From a virus, in IMG/VR virus record IMGVR_UViG_3300033149_001537, positions 1 to 50,095 of that record: a stretch of 50,095 nucleotides of DNA; one strand, given 5' to 3'. Each line of letters starts with the position of its first letter. Positions within the stretch are counted from its first letter, which is position 1. Below are positions 15,801 to 25,344 of this stretch, piece by piece. Position numbers and translations under genes: made by a program. Below the pieces are notes generated by a model. The model worked only from the letters and a program-made list of their open reading frames with translations. It ran no database searches and was not told the DNA's origin.

Positions 15801-16253
15801 ATGGCAATAAGTGATATAACAGAAAACTTAAAAACGGCACTTGAAAGCCTTTCTACTTATGGTGGAACGCCTACTATAGAACTTGAAAGGCTGTACCAAA
15901 GGATAGGTACGCGGTATCCGTTTATAGAAATATTGGGGCCATATTCTGAAATCGAAACGAAGATGCATAATGTAACTGATACCAAAAATGAATATACGAT
16001 AATGTATTATATAGATTACAATGATGAAACACAAACAGATGATGCTATAACTTATGTAACAAGGAACGTTGCGGGTGATATTATCAAACAGGTTATGTTG
16101 AATGTAACCAGGGGGGGTAATGCTATAGTTACCAAAGTGGTAGGATATGGAAATGGATTTGAAGTCTATGAGGAAAGGCTTGACTATTTTGTATATGTTG
16201 TATTGGAAATAACTGCAAGAATTGAAGCAACCGACCCTTCATTGTTAGGGTAG
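15801..16253 (+). CDS. putative tail terminator or completion protein
   Basis: A 150-aa protein whose start lies two bases after the previous gene. It has the alternating helix and strand layout of small tail-terminator proteins, and the position just before the tail tube fits. It is a paralogue of the C-terminal domain of the preceding 767-aa protein (shared GPYSEIET / GPYCEIET, YYIDYND / YYIDVND, and the ends TDPSLLG / SDDPYLAG). So a tail protein has been duplicated, and one copy was fused to an adhesin-like domain. Confidence 0.5.
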   Translation: MAISDITENLKTALESLSTYGGTPTIELERLYQRIGTRYPFIEILGPYSEIETKMHNVTDTKNEYTIMYYIDYNDETQTDDAITYVTRNVAGDIIKQVMLNVTRGGNAIVTKVVGYGNGFEVYEERLDYFVYVVLEITARIEATDPSLLG

Positions 16254-16265
16254 AAAGGATTTATT

Positions 16266-17261
16266 ATGCGTGATGCTCTAAAACTTTTTCTTTTCAAAAA
16301 ACAGGCTGCTGCGGGAACGCCTGAAACAACCTTAACGAATGGAGATTTTATTGAGGTTGAACCGGGTAGCAAAATTGACCCGGATGTTGCCGTAACGGAA
16401 ATTGACCTTGTTGGTGATGGTTATCAACAGGACGCTGCTGTTTCAGGCAGGCGTAAAGCTAATGTTACTTTAATTGTACCAATAAGAAATTTTGGTGCAA
16501 AAGATTCATTGGTTGAGCCGGATTGGGGGGCTGTATTAGAATGTTCTGGTTTTGCCAAAACAGATAATAACGGGTATTATATTTATAAGCCTTCTAATAC
16601 GTCTACCACTGATGGTACATGTTGGGAATATACTGGAAGCTTAAATTCCAGTGCTGCATTGCTAAGAAAAGCGGGAAATTTAAAGTTTAACCCGAAATTT
16701 TCATTTGATTTTTCAGGTGATTCTATTGCAAAGGCTGAGTTTACCGGCGCGGGAAGATATGATGGTGCTCCTACAACATCTACACAGCCAAGTAATGTTT
16801 CAAAGAATCGTACAGCCGTTCCACCTTTGAGGGGCGTTACCATGCAAATTAACGGTGATGCTGATTACAGGGCTTTAAGTTTTGAAATTGAATGTAATCA
16901 AGACGTTGACTCTACCACATTGCCTTCTCATCTTTCAGGTGTAGGACAGGCACGAATAACAAGTAGGAAAATTAAGTTTACAGCTAAGTGTTATATGGAG
17001 TTAGCGGCAACGGCTGACCCTGAAGCTGCAATGTTTGCATTAACTGAGGGTTTAACAAGTATAGCATGGAGCGCTTCAAGTGAATGTATAATCAATGCAA
17101 ATCATTGTCAGATAACAAAGGTAACGCCTTCAGAGGAAAACAGAGTACAAACGTGGGATATTGAAGGACAGTGTAATAGAAATGATTTTGAATTAAGAGT
17201 GCTTGGTGCAAACTCAAGCTCGTCTTCATCGAGTTCAAGTTCGTCAAGTACCAGTGCATAA
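16266..17261 (+). CDS. major tail tube protein with short Ser tail
   Basis: A 331-aa protein with the expected composition of a tail tube subunit: beta-rich, acidic N-terminus (VEPGSKIDPDVAVTEIDLVGDG) and a long insert. It ends with about 14 residues of nearly pure serine (bases 17214-17255). It precedes the chaperone pair and tape measure, the canonical tube position. GGATTTATT is upstream of the ATG. The serine tail would lie on the outer surface of the tail. Confidence 0.65.
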   Translation: MRDALKLFLFKKQAAAGTPETTLTNGDFIEVEPGSKIDPDVAVTEIDLVGDGYQQDAAVSGRRKANVTLIVPIRNFGAKDSLVEPDWGAVLECSGFAKTDNNGYYIYKPSNTSTTDGTCWEYTGSLNSSAALLRKAGNLKFNPKFSFDFSGDSIAKAEFTGAGRYDGAPTTSTQPSNVSKNRTAVPPLRGVTMQINGDADYRALSFEIECNQDVDSTTLPSHLSGVGQARITSRKIKFTAKCYMELAATADPEAAMFALTEGLTSIAWSASSECIINANHCQITKVTPSEENRVQTWDIEGQCNRNDFELRVLGANSSSSSSSSSSSSTSA

Positions 17262-17281
17262 TTTTAACAAGTGAGGACAGA

Positions 17282-17728
17282 ATGATACCTTTATCAAGAG
17301 AACAAAAGCTTAAGCATGAAACTGATGGAATTGTTTATTTGTTTCTTCCCCCTGTTGGTGATTTGGAAATTGATTTAATTTCAATGGTAAAGCAGGATGA
17401 TTTTGAAATTCTTCCGGCGCAATATGAAAAAGCAAAAGAAGAGTTGACAAAAAAGTTTAATGGAAAGCGAAAGCCTAAAAAAGAAAAATGGGAAGAATTA
17501 ATTAAGCAACGAATAATGGAGAGTCATACTGAACAGGATATGATTAAGTTGCGTTCTAAAGAAATGGGTGAGTTGTTAGATAAAGTGCTTGTTGGATGGG
17601 AAGGAGAAAAAGCCATTCCATTTCCTGAAGGAAATCCATCTCAGACGCTTCCGTTTGTGTTGAAATCAAAACTTTATAATTGGTATCAAGGACAATGGTT
17701 ACTTGAAGAAGGAGAATTAAAAAACTAA
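17282..17728 (+). CDS. tail assembly chaperone, gpG-like
   Basis: A 148-aa, highly charged, helical protein between the tail tube and tape measure genes. It starts at ATG 17282 after GTGAGGACAGA. In lambda, gpG binds the tape measure protein during tail assembly. Its last codons TTA AAA AAC before TAA contain the slippery heptamer A AAA AAC at 17719-17725, and the -1 frame is open into the next gene, which reproduces the lambda G/GT arrangement. The unshifted product is this 148-aa protein. Confidence 0.8.
   Translation: MIPLSREQKLKHETDGIVYLFLPPVGDLEIDLISMVKQDDFEILPAQYEKAKEELTKKFNGKRKPKKEKWEELIKQRIMESHTEQDMIKLRSKEMGELLDKVLVGWEGEKAIPFPEGNPSQTLPFVLKSKLYNWYQGQWLLEEGELKN
17719..17725 (+). promoter_or_regulatory. 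programmed -1 frameshift site A AAA AAC
   Basis: The heptamer lies in the zero frame as A AAA AAC directly before the stop of the gpG-like gene. After a -1 slip the ribosome reads CTA ATT GCG and continues for 12 codons with no stop to TTG 17761, in frame with the next ORF. Frame arithmetic was checked (17725 to 17761 is 36 bases). Confidence 0.85.
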
Positions 17729-18156
17729 TTGCGGCGACATATTCTCAATTTAATACAATTTTGATGCAAGTATATAATTGTAAAAATTGTGATAAAAAAT
17801 TAAAAAGATTGAGAGGATGTATAAGGCCGTATAAAAGAAAGGTTATTTGGACAATAGATGAATGTATTTTTTGTGAGGGAAAAAACAAACATTGTCCGTA
17901 TTGCAAGGGCAAAGGTAAGATTCCTGTCCATCAATGTCCTCAGATGGTTGCAAGAAACCCTTACCTTTTGCCCTATTTTAATGCATATAGAAATAGCAAT
18001 TATTTAGCATGGCCTGATGGTAGGGGAAGGTTGTATCAGCCAAAAAAATTAATTCAAGCATTCGATGTGTTAAATTATTATTACAATAAACTTGAAGAAA
18101 AAAAGGTAGCCGAAAATGGCAGCAAAGCTAAAAGTAGAATTAATCTTACTAAATAA
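17725..18156 (+). CDS. gpT-like extension of chaperone, made by -1 frameshift
   Basis: This frame is translated as the C-terminal part of a G-T fusion of about 291 aa (148 from G plus 143). Independent initiation at ATG 17764 is possible, but no ribosome binding site is obvious. It contains a cysteine-rich region, with pairs CKNC, CIFC, CPYC and a later Cys, suggesting bound zinc. Lambda gpGT uses its T part to contact the tail tube protein. It overlaps the tape measure start by 41 bases. The zinc-binding T domain was not expected and is worth noting. Confidence 0.75.
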   Translation, partial: LIAATYSQFNTILMQVYNCKNCDKKLKRLRGCIRPYKRKVIWTIDECIFCEGKNKHCPYCKGKGKIPVHQCPQMVARNPYLLPYFNAYRNSNYLAWPDGRGRLYQPKKLIQAFDVLNYYYNKLEEKKVAENGSKAKSRINLTK

Positions 18157-20110
18157 ACTCACAAAGCCTTTGGATATGGCAAAAGGCAAAGTAAAAAGGC
18201 TTGGATTTGATTTGCGAAAGACATTTACAAATACCAATACCCTTTTGGGTAAGGCTGTTAGTGGGTTTAGGCGGTTTGGCACTGCTATAGGTGGTTCTGT
18301 TAAAAAAATATTTAACTTGCGTAATGCTATAGTAGCATTAGCTATTGGAGCAGTTATAAAGAAAGTTATTGGTGCCGCTGCAAGTATGGAGGTGTTTGCT
18401 AATCAGCTACTTGTGGTAACTGGTAGCGCGGAAAAGGCTGCTGTTGCATTAGAGGCTATAAGGGAATTTGCTCGTACAAGTCCCTTAGAAACTGAAGATG
18501 TTGTGCAATCTTATGTAAGATTGAGAGCTGTCGGTATTGACCCAACAATGAAACAAATGCGCACTCTTGGCGGTGTGGCAGTTTTAATGAATCGTGAAAT
18601 GACAGAAGTGCTTGATTCATTTATAGGACTGAATAAAAGAACATTAAGGCGATTGGGTATTGATATTGACAGAACAGGACAGAAGGCAATTATTCAATCC
18701 GGTAATGTACGAAAAGTGGTTGAAAAGGATACTGCGTCAATAAGAGGGGCTTTGCTTGAAGTGTGGGAAGAAAGATTCCCTAATGCGATAGAAACGGCTG
18801 CAAATACCACTAAGGCCAAAACCGCAATAATGAAGTCAAATGTTTACGAGCTTTCAGTAGCAGTAGGAGAACATTTGCTGCCAGCGTGGAATGCAATAGT
18901 AAACGCAATATCAAAAGCGTCTGAAAAATTAAAAGATTTTCTCGCTGGAATAAAAAGCGATAAGGAAACCCTAGAAACAAATACAGCCAATGCACAACAG
19001 CTTGAAATAATATCTAAAGCTGCTGCTGAATTAGCAAAAGAATATGATAAAACTAAAAAGAGTTTAGATTCAATTTCTGAAACGAGTGCGGGATTTGTAG
19101 ACACAAGTACGATGCTGCTACTTACTAATGAAGATATTTTTAAGTTGGCACAGAAAGAAGAGAGGCTTTTAAAAGCAATAAGGCAACTAAAAAAGGATTC
19201 TCTTGGATTTGCAAAGAAAGAAAAAGAAGTAAAAGTTGACCCATTGGGTGGAACGGGCACTCTTGGTACTGGTACGGGAAAAGAGACGGGAAAAGGTGCT
19301 GCTAAAAAAGCTATGCAGGATGCTATCAAACAAATTAAATTTGAAGCACAGGCGAGAAAAGAATCTGCTGAAGCAATTGCAGAATTTAATAAATTAGTTG
19401 AAGGAGAGGAAATAAAAAGATTTGAAGCTGAAATTGACCGTTCTGAGAAGCGAATGCAACAAATGAAAGACGAGTATGATTTGGCATGGAGAATTGGTTT
19501 ACAAGGATTACAGGATGATGCTGATGCCAACCAGAAAAAACTTGACTATAATGCACAACTAAAATCATCGGCGCAAGCATTGTTTGCTCATAGCTCGAAC
19601 TTGTTAAAACGTGGAATATCAGAATCTAAAAGAAGTGCAAAAGAAAAGAAAAATATATTATTAGGAATGGCAGTTGCGGAAGCTGCTGCTGCGAGTGTGT
19701 CTGTGATAAAAAAGGCTGTTGAAGGAGGGGGTGGCTTTTTTAGTAGTCTTCTTAAGGCTGCTGCTGGTCTTGTTGCTGTTGCTGCGATGACGGCTGGACA
19801 AATAGCGGCTATAAACAGCGCTTCTTTCGCAAGGGGAACTTCCCGCGCACCAGGAGGTATGGCTTTGGTAGGTGAGGAAGGGCCGGAAATGGTTAATCTT
19901 CCCGGTGGTTCTCAAGTATTTACAGCTCCCCAAACACGTAACATGATAGGTGGTTCTACGATAAGTCCTACTATAATAATAGAAGGGAATGCCACAAAAG
20001 AAACTGTAGGACAATTGAGCAATGTGTTAGATGGTTTTATGCAGAAACTTGAAGATGGTATTAGAAAAGGCAATATAGACCTTGCAAGATTAGGAATTGC
20101 AACAGTATGA
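18116..20110 (+). CDS. tape measure protein
   Basis: A 664-aa protein that sets tail length and is ejected ahead of the DNA. The start MAAKLKVELILLNKLTKPLDM is followed by helical, alanine-rich sequence; a hydrophobic stretch near 65-80 (AIVALAIGAVIKKVIGAAA) and another near 545-560 are membrane-capable. The phage-family pattern EAIREFARTSPLETEDVVQSYVRL is visible near residue 115, and the C-terminus has SRAPGGMALVGEEGPEMV, common in tape measure proteins. The moderate length predicts a tail of roughly 100 nm by the usual 1.5 angstrom per residue. Confidence 0.9.
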   Translation: MAAKLKVELILLNKLTKPLDMAKGKVKRLGFDLRKTFTNTNTLLGKAVSGFRRFGTAIGGSVKKIFNLRNAIVALAIGAVIKKVIGAAASMEVFANQLLVVTGSAEKAAVALEAIREFARTSPLETEDVVQSYVRLRAVGIDPTMKQMRTLGGVAVLMNREMTEVLDSFIGLNKRTLRRLGIDIDRTGQKAIIQSGNVRKVVEKDTASIRGALLEVWEERFPNAIETAANTTKAKTAIMKSNVYELSVAVGEHLLPAWNAIVNAISKASEKLKDFLAGIKSDKETLETNTANAQQLEIISKAAAELAKEYDKTKKSLDSISETSAGFVDTSTMLLLTNEDIFKLAQKEERLLKAIRQLKKDSLGFAKKEKEVKVDPLGGTGTLGTGTGKETGKGAAKKAMQDAIKQIKFEAQARKESAEAIAEFNKLVEGEEIKRFEAEIDRSEKRMQQMKDEYDLAWRIGLQGLQDDADANQKKLDYNAQLKSSAQALFAHSSNLLKRGISESKRSAKEKKNILLGMAVAEAAAASVSVIKKAVEGGGGFFSSLLKAAAGLVAVAAMTAGQIAAINSASFARGTSRAPGGMALVGEEGPEMVNLPGGSQVFTAPQTRNMIGGSTISPTIIIEGNATKETVGQLSNVLDGFMQKLEDGIRKGNIDLARLGIATV

Positions 20111-20925
20111 TAATATCTGCCAATGATGTCAATTTTACGGTAGATACCCCTCCGTATGGATATGCTACTACTATCAATACCGCATTGATAATATCAAGAA
20201 AACTACCACAGGGATATGTTGTATGGGACAATGGCGTATCAAATGTATCGAGATATTGTCAGGTGAATTGGCTGCTTTCTGCTTCTGATACTGACACGTT
20301 AATAAACATCTTTAATGATACTACTAAGGGGCGTGGAATCAGCTTATATTTTAAATTGGGCAATAATTCCGGTTTTTTCCCTTTTGGCCCGGATTTGGGA
20401 GATTCGGGCGATTTTGGTATAAGATTATTAAGTCTTGATCCGAGTCCCGTTATGGAAGAACCTTGGCTATACTTTAATATAACGGCAAATTTTGTAATGG
20501 AATCAAATCCGGCATACTCTTTGCCTTCACAGATAGGTGAAGGTGACTTGCAAATAGGTGGTGTTGGTAATCTCAGATATCCACCGACTATGCCAAGTTC
20601 TAAAACAGAATATGGTTTTGCCACTCAAGTTACTTATGATGGTACAGCATACACGATTGATAAAACTATTGATGCCGATGAATTAACAACGACTCTTTCT
20701 ATGGTATGTAATCATTCAAAATCTGCTGCTTTGATTAATGATATGATAGTAAACAGAAGAGATAGCCAGGTCACAGTAGTTGGACAGGCTAATAATTATT
20801 TGTTTGGCGAGGAAGGGGGTAATGCCGGAGCATATACATGTTATTGGCTGAATGAATCTTTAAATATCAAACATAACAGGTATGATGAATTTGCATTTGA
20901 TTTAAGTTTTTATTACATTCGATAA
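20107..20925 (+). CDS. putative distal tail protein
   Basis: A 272-aa beta-rich protein that overlaps the tape measure stop (ATGA). The position just after the tape measure is that of distal tail or minor tail proteins (lambda gpM/L region, Dit in Gram-positive phages). The Tyr/Asn/Gly-rich sequence fits a virion protein, and it ends in FDLSFYYIR. It has no recognised catalytic motif. Confidence 0.5.
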   Translation: MIISANDVNFTVDTPPYGYATTINTALIISRKLPQGYVVWDNGVSNVSRYCQVNWLLSASDTDTLINIFNDTTKGRGISLYFKLGNNSGFFPFGPDLGDSGDFGIRLLSLDPSPVMEEPWLYFNITANFVMESNPAYSLPSQIGEGDLQIGGVGNLRYPPTMPSSKTEYGFATQVTYDGTAYTIDKTIDADELTTTLSMVCNHSKSAALINDMIVNRRDSQVTVVGQANNYLFGEEGGNAGAYTCYWLNESLNIKHNRYDEFAFDLSFYYIR

Positions 20926-20936
20926 GTGAGGACAAA

Positions 20937-21254
20937 ATGAAGAAATATTTAATACTTTTATTGGTTTTGGCGGGATGCACTCAGGAATATACATTCCAGG
21001 CATATACAAATAATAAATATGTAAAAGATGAAGATGTTGTAATTAAGGATGAGAATGGTGTTATTGAAACTGGTACTTTGCCAATGGGTTTGAAAGGTGA
21101 AGAGGGTACTGTTTTAATAGCGGAATTTGAAGTACATGTGAGTAATTTTGGTATAAATCATCCTCAATGCAATTGTAAACAAATATCTTATATTTATTAT
21201 AAATGTGCTGAAGAATTTGAAATAAATGGAAAGGATTGGGAAATAGCCAAGTGA
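20937..21254 (+). CDS. lipoprotein encoded inside the tail module
   Basis: A 105-aa protein with a classic type II signal: MKKYLILLLVLAGC, with LAGC as the lipobox and Cys14 the lipidated residue. The mature part is short and has four more Cys (CNCKQ and others). GTGAGGACAAA precedes the ATG. A membrane-anchored lipoprotein among tail genes is unlikely to be a virion part. Known phage lipoproteins act in superinfection exclusion or as outer spanins. The cysteines do not distinguish these, and no partner spanin was seen. Confidence 0.7.
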   Translation: MKKYLILLLVLAGCTQEYTFQAYTNNKYVKDEDVVIKDENGVIETGTLPMGLKGEEGTVLIAEFEVHVSNFGINHPQCNCKQISYIYYKCAEEFEINGKDWEIAK

Positions 21255-24200
21255 GTATTTATATATTCGGCTTTCGTATCTACTTAGATTCAGACCCTAC
21301 TGTGGCAAATGCCTCAGATATTGGTTTATATGATGATGCTGATAATGGTTCAAATCAAGTTTTTAGATTGATAGAAGCTGATATATCTTCTTATTCTCCA
21401 ACATATACATGGAAAACAGGAATATTAAAACCAAAGCCATTTGGTGATTTTCAGGAAAATGTAGATTTTAGCTATGGTGGCAACCTTACTTCTGTTGGTG
21501 GAACGAACATAAATGCTACAAATACATTGATTTATAATAATTCATTTACACAGTTGGATAAGATATTAGATGATAATAACTTGAGATTAAACGGGTTGCG
21601 TGGTGATGTTGTAAGATTTGAGGTTTCGGGTGGTTCTTTAACGGCTGCTGATGGTGATATTGTTTTTCGTGGAATATGCGGGGAACCTTCATGGAACGAG
21701 ACGGTGTTTTCAATTCCTTTAGAGACATCATTATTAAAAAGACGTTCAAATCTTGCTACTGTAATTAATAATGAAGATTATCCTGATGCATCACCTGATA
21801 TAATTGGAAAGATAGTTCCGGTAACATTTGGTGAATTTAAGCCCGAATATGATGTTAATGATAATGTTCTTTGGAATGGATATACTAAATTCGTTAGGGT
21901 AGCTAACAAAGAGTCTATCTATGAAAATTATGCAAAAAGGACACTGAATGAAGATGAAAAAATAACACTTGAATTATTGGCAAGTCCTGAAAGAGTTGTG
22001 GGATTAAAAATATTTCCTGTAGTTGGTGGGGGTGTTGCGTTTGCTGCCGGGGCAGCAGTATTAATGTATAAAATTCAATTAACTCAATGGGGTGTGATTT
22101 GGGAAAAGGATGGAGTGCAAATAACTACAGGGGTACACAGTTTAACTTATTTTGAAAACAAGTATGTGTTTGTTATTGAAGGTATAGGGCAGGGAAAATA
22201 CAGAAAGATAACTTCAGCACAAGTAGATTTGGATTCAAGCCCTTTTATTATAGAATTGACAATAGCAGATTATTTTGAAGAAACATTACACGGAAACGCA
22301 ACTGCTACTGCAACAGATCAGTCATGGATAGAAACAATAGATATAGCACGACAATATCAATCTGATGTATGGCAATGTCATAATTATTTAGATGAGAATG
22401 GTAAAAAAATAACGACAGGAATTAATTTTTATTCTTATGATTCACCACAAAAAGCTAAAGTTACTACTGAAAATACAGATGCAATTATAGAAGAAAAGCC
22501 AACGGGTTTTTACAGGTTGCCTTCTTATGCTTATGAGATTTCTGGAAACATAAATAATAAGGTTACTATAAATGTAAGCTTGTTTAATAATAATCCTGAT
22601 TCTATGAATAGTTTTTTAATCTTTCCAGCAAAAGAACCCGAATTGATTACTACAACAGATGAACTTGTTGATTTTGGTGATTCTACTGCTTGGTTTAAGC
22701 ACGCCGATGGAATATTCAAATTTCCAGAAGTGACAAATTTAACATCTTTTTTAAGTGATTATTTTATTTCTCGATTAATTGATAAAAAACACAACACATT
22801 ATCAAGACTTAGAACACTTGGCCCTGCTGCTTCTATTAGAATATTATTAGCTTTAAAGTTTAAGCTCCCCGATTACCCCAAGGGCTTTGAGCACGATGGC
22901 GTATATGTAGGAATTAGAAATAGAGTAACCGGGTTAGGCATTAATTTTGATGTGGACATTAAATGGTTAAGATTTATGGGAGATGCAACATCAATTGTAA
23001 ATATTGGCAAGAGAACAAACGTGATTGTTGAAGATATATTAGATAGTTATTATTCTTCGAGTTATGATAGTAATAATTTAAGATTTTATTTTGAGTTAGA
23101 TAATGCAACACAATTAACAGGATATACAAATTTTGAAATATCAAACATTGATACCATTGAACAATATAATAGCCTTGAAAAGATAGGGCTTTTTATTACT
23201 AACACATTAGGATTTACGCAGCCACATAATTATAATATTGATTTATACCAATTAGCCATAATGTTTAGAAAAGAAGTTTCTATTAAAGATGCTATTTATT
23301 CGCCATTTCGAGGTAGAATATATGGAGCAAAATGGGGAACGTCTGAAGGTACAAGCTCTTCGAGCAGTTCAAGTTCTTCACAAAGTTCACCGTCCAGCAG
23401 TTTAAGCTCTTCTTCGTCAAGCGATTCGAGCAGTTCAACATCAAATAGTTCCTCATCATCGAGTCAAAGTTCCCCATCATCCTCTTCTTCGAGCAGCGCT
23501 TCTTGTGATATGGGGGTGGGGCGTAAAAATGCATGTGACATGATAAATAATCCTATTGATATTTTAGAGCACACATTAAGATTGCAAGATTGGAGCGAAC
23601 AGGGGGGAGTTAAAAATTGGGGTAAAGAATATGCCAACAATCCTTTAGTTGATGTTTCAACTTCTGAGGGTGGTTTTGATTATGAAGATTTAAATCCACT
23701 AAAAAATCTACAACCAGCGCGACAAATAACAAATAGAAACAATGCTTATACTGATAGTATTTCAAAGTCTTTGTGTAAGGGATATTTTTTATGTAATTAC
23801 CAAAATCCAACAACAGGAAAAGAAAGCATTGCCTATATAGCCGAAAAGTCGCTTTCTGCTCCTGCAACCACAATAACGCTTTCAGATATTTTGCCAGGTA
23901 CTTTAGGTGAGGTTTCTTATCCTAAAATGAAAGGTATTTTTTGTGAGCCTGTTATAAAATATGCAAAGAATCCAGCAACGGGAGAATATGATAAGACTAT
24001 TCAAGTAACTAATTCTGATGCAGCTACATTCGATTCAAGTTATGTGATAGGTCTTTCTGGAACAACGGCAGAGTTAATGTGGCAAAGAGCACATATATTA
24101 AGACAAGCATATAGGCAGGTTGAACCCGCACCTTCTGACATGACAGACCATGATTGGATAGTAACCGAAAATGATGCTGTGTGGTATTTAGATACTTGGT

Positions 24201-24574
24201 ATTCATGGATGGGGGCATTGAATACAGATGGGACAACTTCTGGCATAGAATTTGAACCTAAAAAACGCATATCGTTTTCTGTGAGTTATGAAACCGGGAA
24301 AGATTGGCATCTTGCAAAGCATATTAAATTACAACTTCCCCACCAAACTGATGATAGTGCTATTGAGTGCATAATAGAAAAATTAACAAAGAATATTAAT
24401 AAAGGCAGCGAAAAAGTGACAGCACAGGTTGTATTATATGGTGCTGCTGATGAAATTGCCCTTTATATACAGGACACATGGACACAAGGAACGCTATTGG
24501 CTGATTGGCAGGATGATATGGATACACAGGCAGGCGACCTGACAAATGCAAATGACGTTCAAGATATAACATAA
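21251..24574 (+). CDS. tail tip or baseplate-like protein with Ser tract
   Basis: A protein of about 1107 aa. GTG 21251 overlaps the lipoprotein stop and has GGGA nine bases upstream, so it is preferred over TTG 21236. Residues 1-700 are beta-rich and resemble tail-tip or hub proteins by position and size. A tract of about 50 Ser mixed with Gln, Pro, Thr, Asp and Asn (bases 23354-23503) separates this from a C-terminal domain of some 355 aa that starts with CDMGVGRKNACDM and carries aromatic- and Asp-rich strands. The C-terminal part could be host-binding. I saw no peptidase or glycosidase motif. Confidence 0.6.
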   Translation: MSIYIFGFRIYLDSDPTVANASDIGLYDDADNGSNQVFRLIEADISSYSPTYTWKTGILKPKPFGDFQENVDFSYGGNLTSVGGTNINATNTLIYNNSFTQLDKILDDNNLRLNGLRGDVVRFEVSGGSLTAADGDIVFRGICGEPSWNETVFSIPLETSLLKRRSNLATVINNEDYPDASPDIIGKIVPVTFGEFKPEYDVNDNVLWNGYTKFVRVANKESIYENYAKRTLNEDEKITLELLASPERVVGLKIFPVVGGGVAFAAGAAVLMYKIQLTQWGVIWEKDGVQITTGVHSLTYFENKYVFVIEGIGQGKYRKITSAQVDLDSSPFIIELTIADYFEETLHGNATATATDQSWIETIDIARQYQSDVWQCHNYLDENGKKITTGINFYSYDSPQKAKVTTENTDAIIEEKPTGFYRLPSYAYEISGNINNKVTINVSLFNNNPDSMNSFLIFPAKEPELITTTDELVDFGDSTAWFKHADGIFKFPEVTNLTSFLSDYFISRLIDKKHNTLSRLRTLGPAASIRILLALKFKLPDYPKGFEHDGVYVGIRNRVTGLGINFDVDIKWLRFMGDATSIVNIGKRTNVIVEDILDSYYSSSYDSNNLRFYFELDNATQLTGYTNFEISNIDTIEQYNSLEKIGLFITNTLGFTQPHNYNIDLYQLAIMFRKEVSIKDAIYSPFRGRIYGAKWGTSEGTSSSSSSSSSQSSPSSSLSSSSSSDSSSSTSNSSSSSSQSSPSSSSSSSASCDMGVGRKNACDMINNPIDILEHTLRLQDWSEQGGVKNWGKEYANNPLVDVSTSEGGFDYEDLNPLKNLQPARQITNRNNAYTDSISKSLCKGYFLCNYQNPTTGKESIAYIAEKSLSAPATTITLSDILPGTLGEVSYPKMKGIFCEPVIKYAKNPATGEYDKTIQVTNSDAATFDSSYVIGLSGTTAELMWQRAHILRQAYRQVEPAPSDMTDHDWIVTENDAVWYLDTWYSWMGALNTDGTTSGIEFEPKKRISFSVSYETGKDWHLAKHIKLQLPHQTDDSAIECIIEKLTKNINKGSEKVTAQVVLYGAADEIALYIQDTWTQGTLLADWQDDMDTQAGDLTNANDVQDIT

Positions 24575-24583
24575 GGATATATT

Positions 24584-24790
24584 GTGGAAAAATGTAGTGA
24601 GCATAGCGGGATAAATGCAAGAATTGAAAATTTGGAAAAATATAAAGACGAGTCTAAAAAATCAATTAACAAAGCACATGAAAGGGTGGACGGTATGAAA
24701 AATTGGGTAATAGCAGGAATGACTTCAATGGTTGTTCAATTGTTTGTAATTATTGCCACCATTATTATTGTTTATACTAAAATAAATTAA
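24584..24790 (+). CDS. XhlA/holin-like small membrane protein
   Basis: A 68-aa protein starting at GTG 24584 behind ATAAGGATAT. Residues 1-40 form a charged coiled coil (INARIENLEKYKDESKKS), followed by one strong membrane segment (about 44-65). This is the layout of hemolysin XhlA-like proteins that assist lysis in some phages. It is the only lysis-related candidate near the tail genes. No endolysin was found beside it. Confidence 0.5.
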   Translation: MEKCSEHSGINARIENLEKYKDESKKSINKAHERVDGMKNWVIAGMTSMVVQLFVIIATIIIVYTKIN

Positions 24791-24811
24791 TTTAATCGAA
24801 AGGAATTTATT

Positions 24812-25339
24812 ATGGCTATGTTTCCTCCTCCTGAAAGCGGGAATTTCTTTACCACAAAGGTATGTTTTGATAATATTAGTGCTACAACTGCCCGAATGGT
24901 GGTGGATTTATCAGATACTACTAATTGGCCTCATATACACACCGGCTGCATATTAGTGTATTATGTTCACCTTGACTTTAACCCTAACGCGACTTTTGTT
25001 GGGGATATTAAGATAGGGTGGCTATCTAGTGTGACTGCTACTTCCGGGACGATAAATGTTTTTCATCATACCCATTATGATTCAGGTGTAACGTCTGGAA
25101 TTGCTACTACGGGTTCGATAGATTTCGGTGGTGATGATAGCTATTTAAAATGCGCTACCGGCAACACTTTTGTTATGGCAGATACGGGTGACACTACATT
25201 TCAAACAGATGCCAATTTAACAGGCCCGGATGAAACGGCAAGCTATCCTTCTGGCAATGGTGACTTGGTGGTAAAGGCAACGAGGTCGGCTGGAAACATT
25301 TCGGCTTCAATTATGGTTTGTTATACAACTATTGCATAA
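24812..25339 (+). CDS. hypothetical virion protein, 175 aa
   Basis: A 175-aa beta-rich protein with His, Thr and Gly strands (FHHTHYDSGV). It starts at ATG 24812 behind AAAGGAATTT. It has no signal peptide. Its position at the end of the tail module suggests a small tail or receptor-binding component, but no family is recognised. Confidence 0.4.
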   Translation: MAMFPPPESGNFFTTKVCFDNISATTARMVVDLSDTTNWPHIHTGCILVYYVHLDFNPNATFVGDIKIGWLSSVTATSGTINVFHHTHYDSGVTSGIATTGSIDFGGDDSYLKCATGNTFVMADTGDTTFQTDANLTGPDETASYPSGNGDLVVKATRSAGNISASIMVCYTTIA

Positions 25340-25344
25340 AAGTG

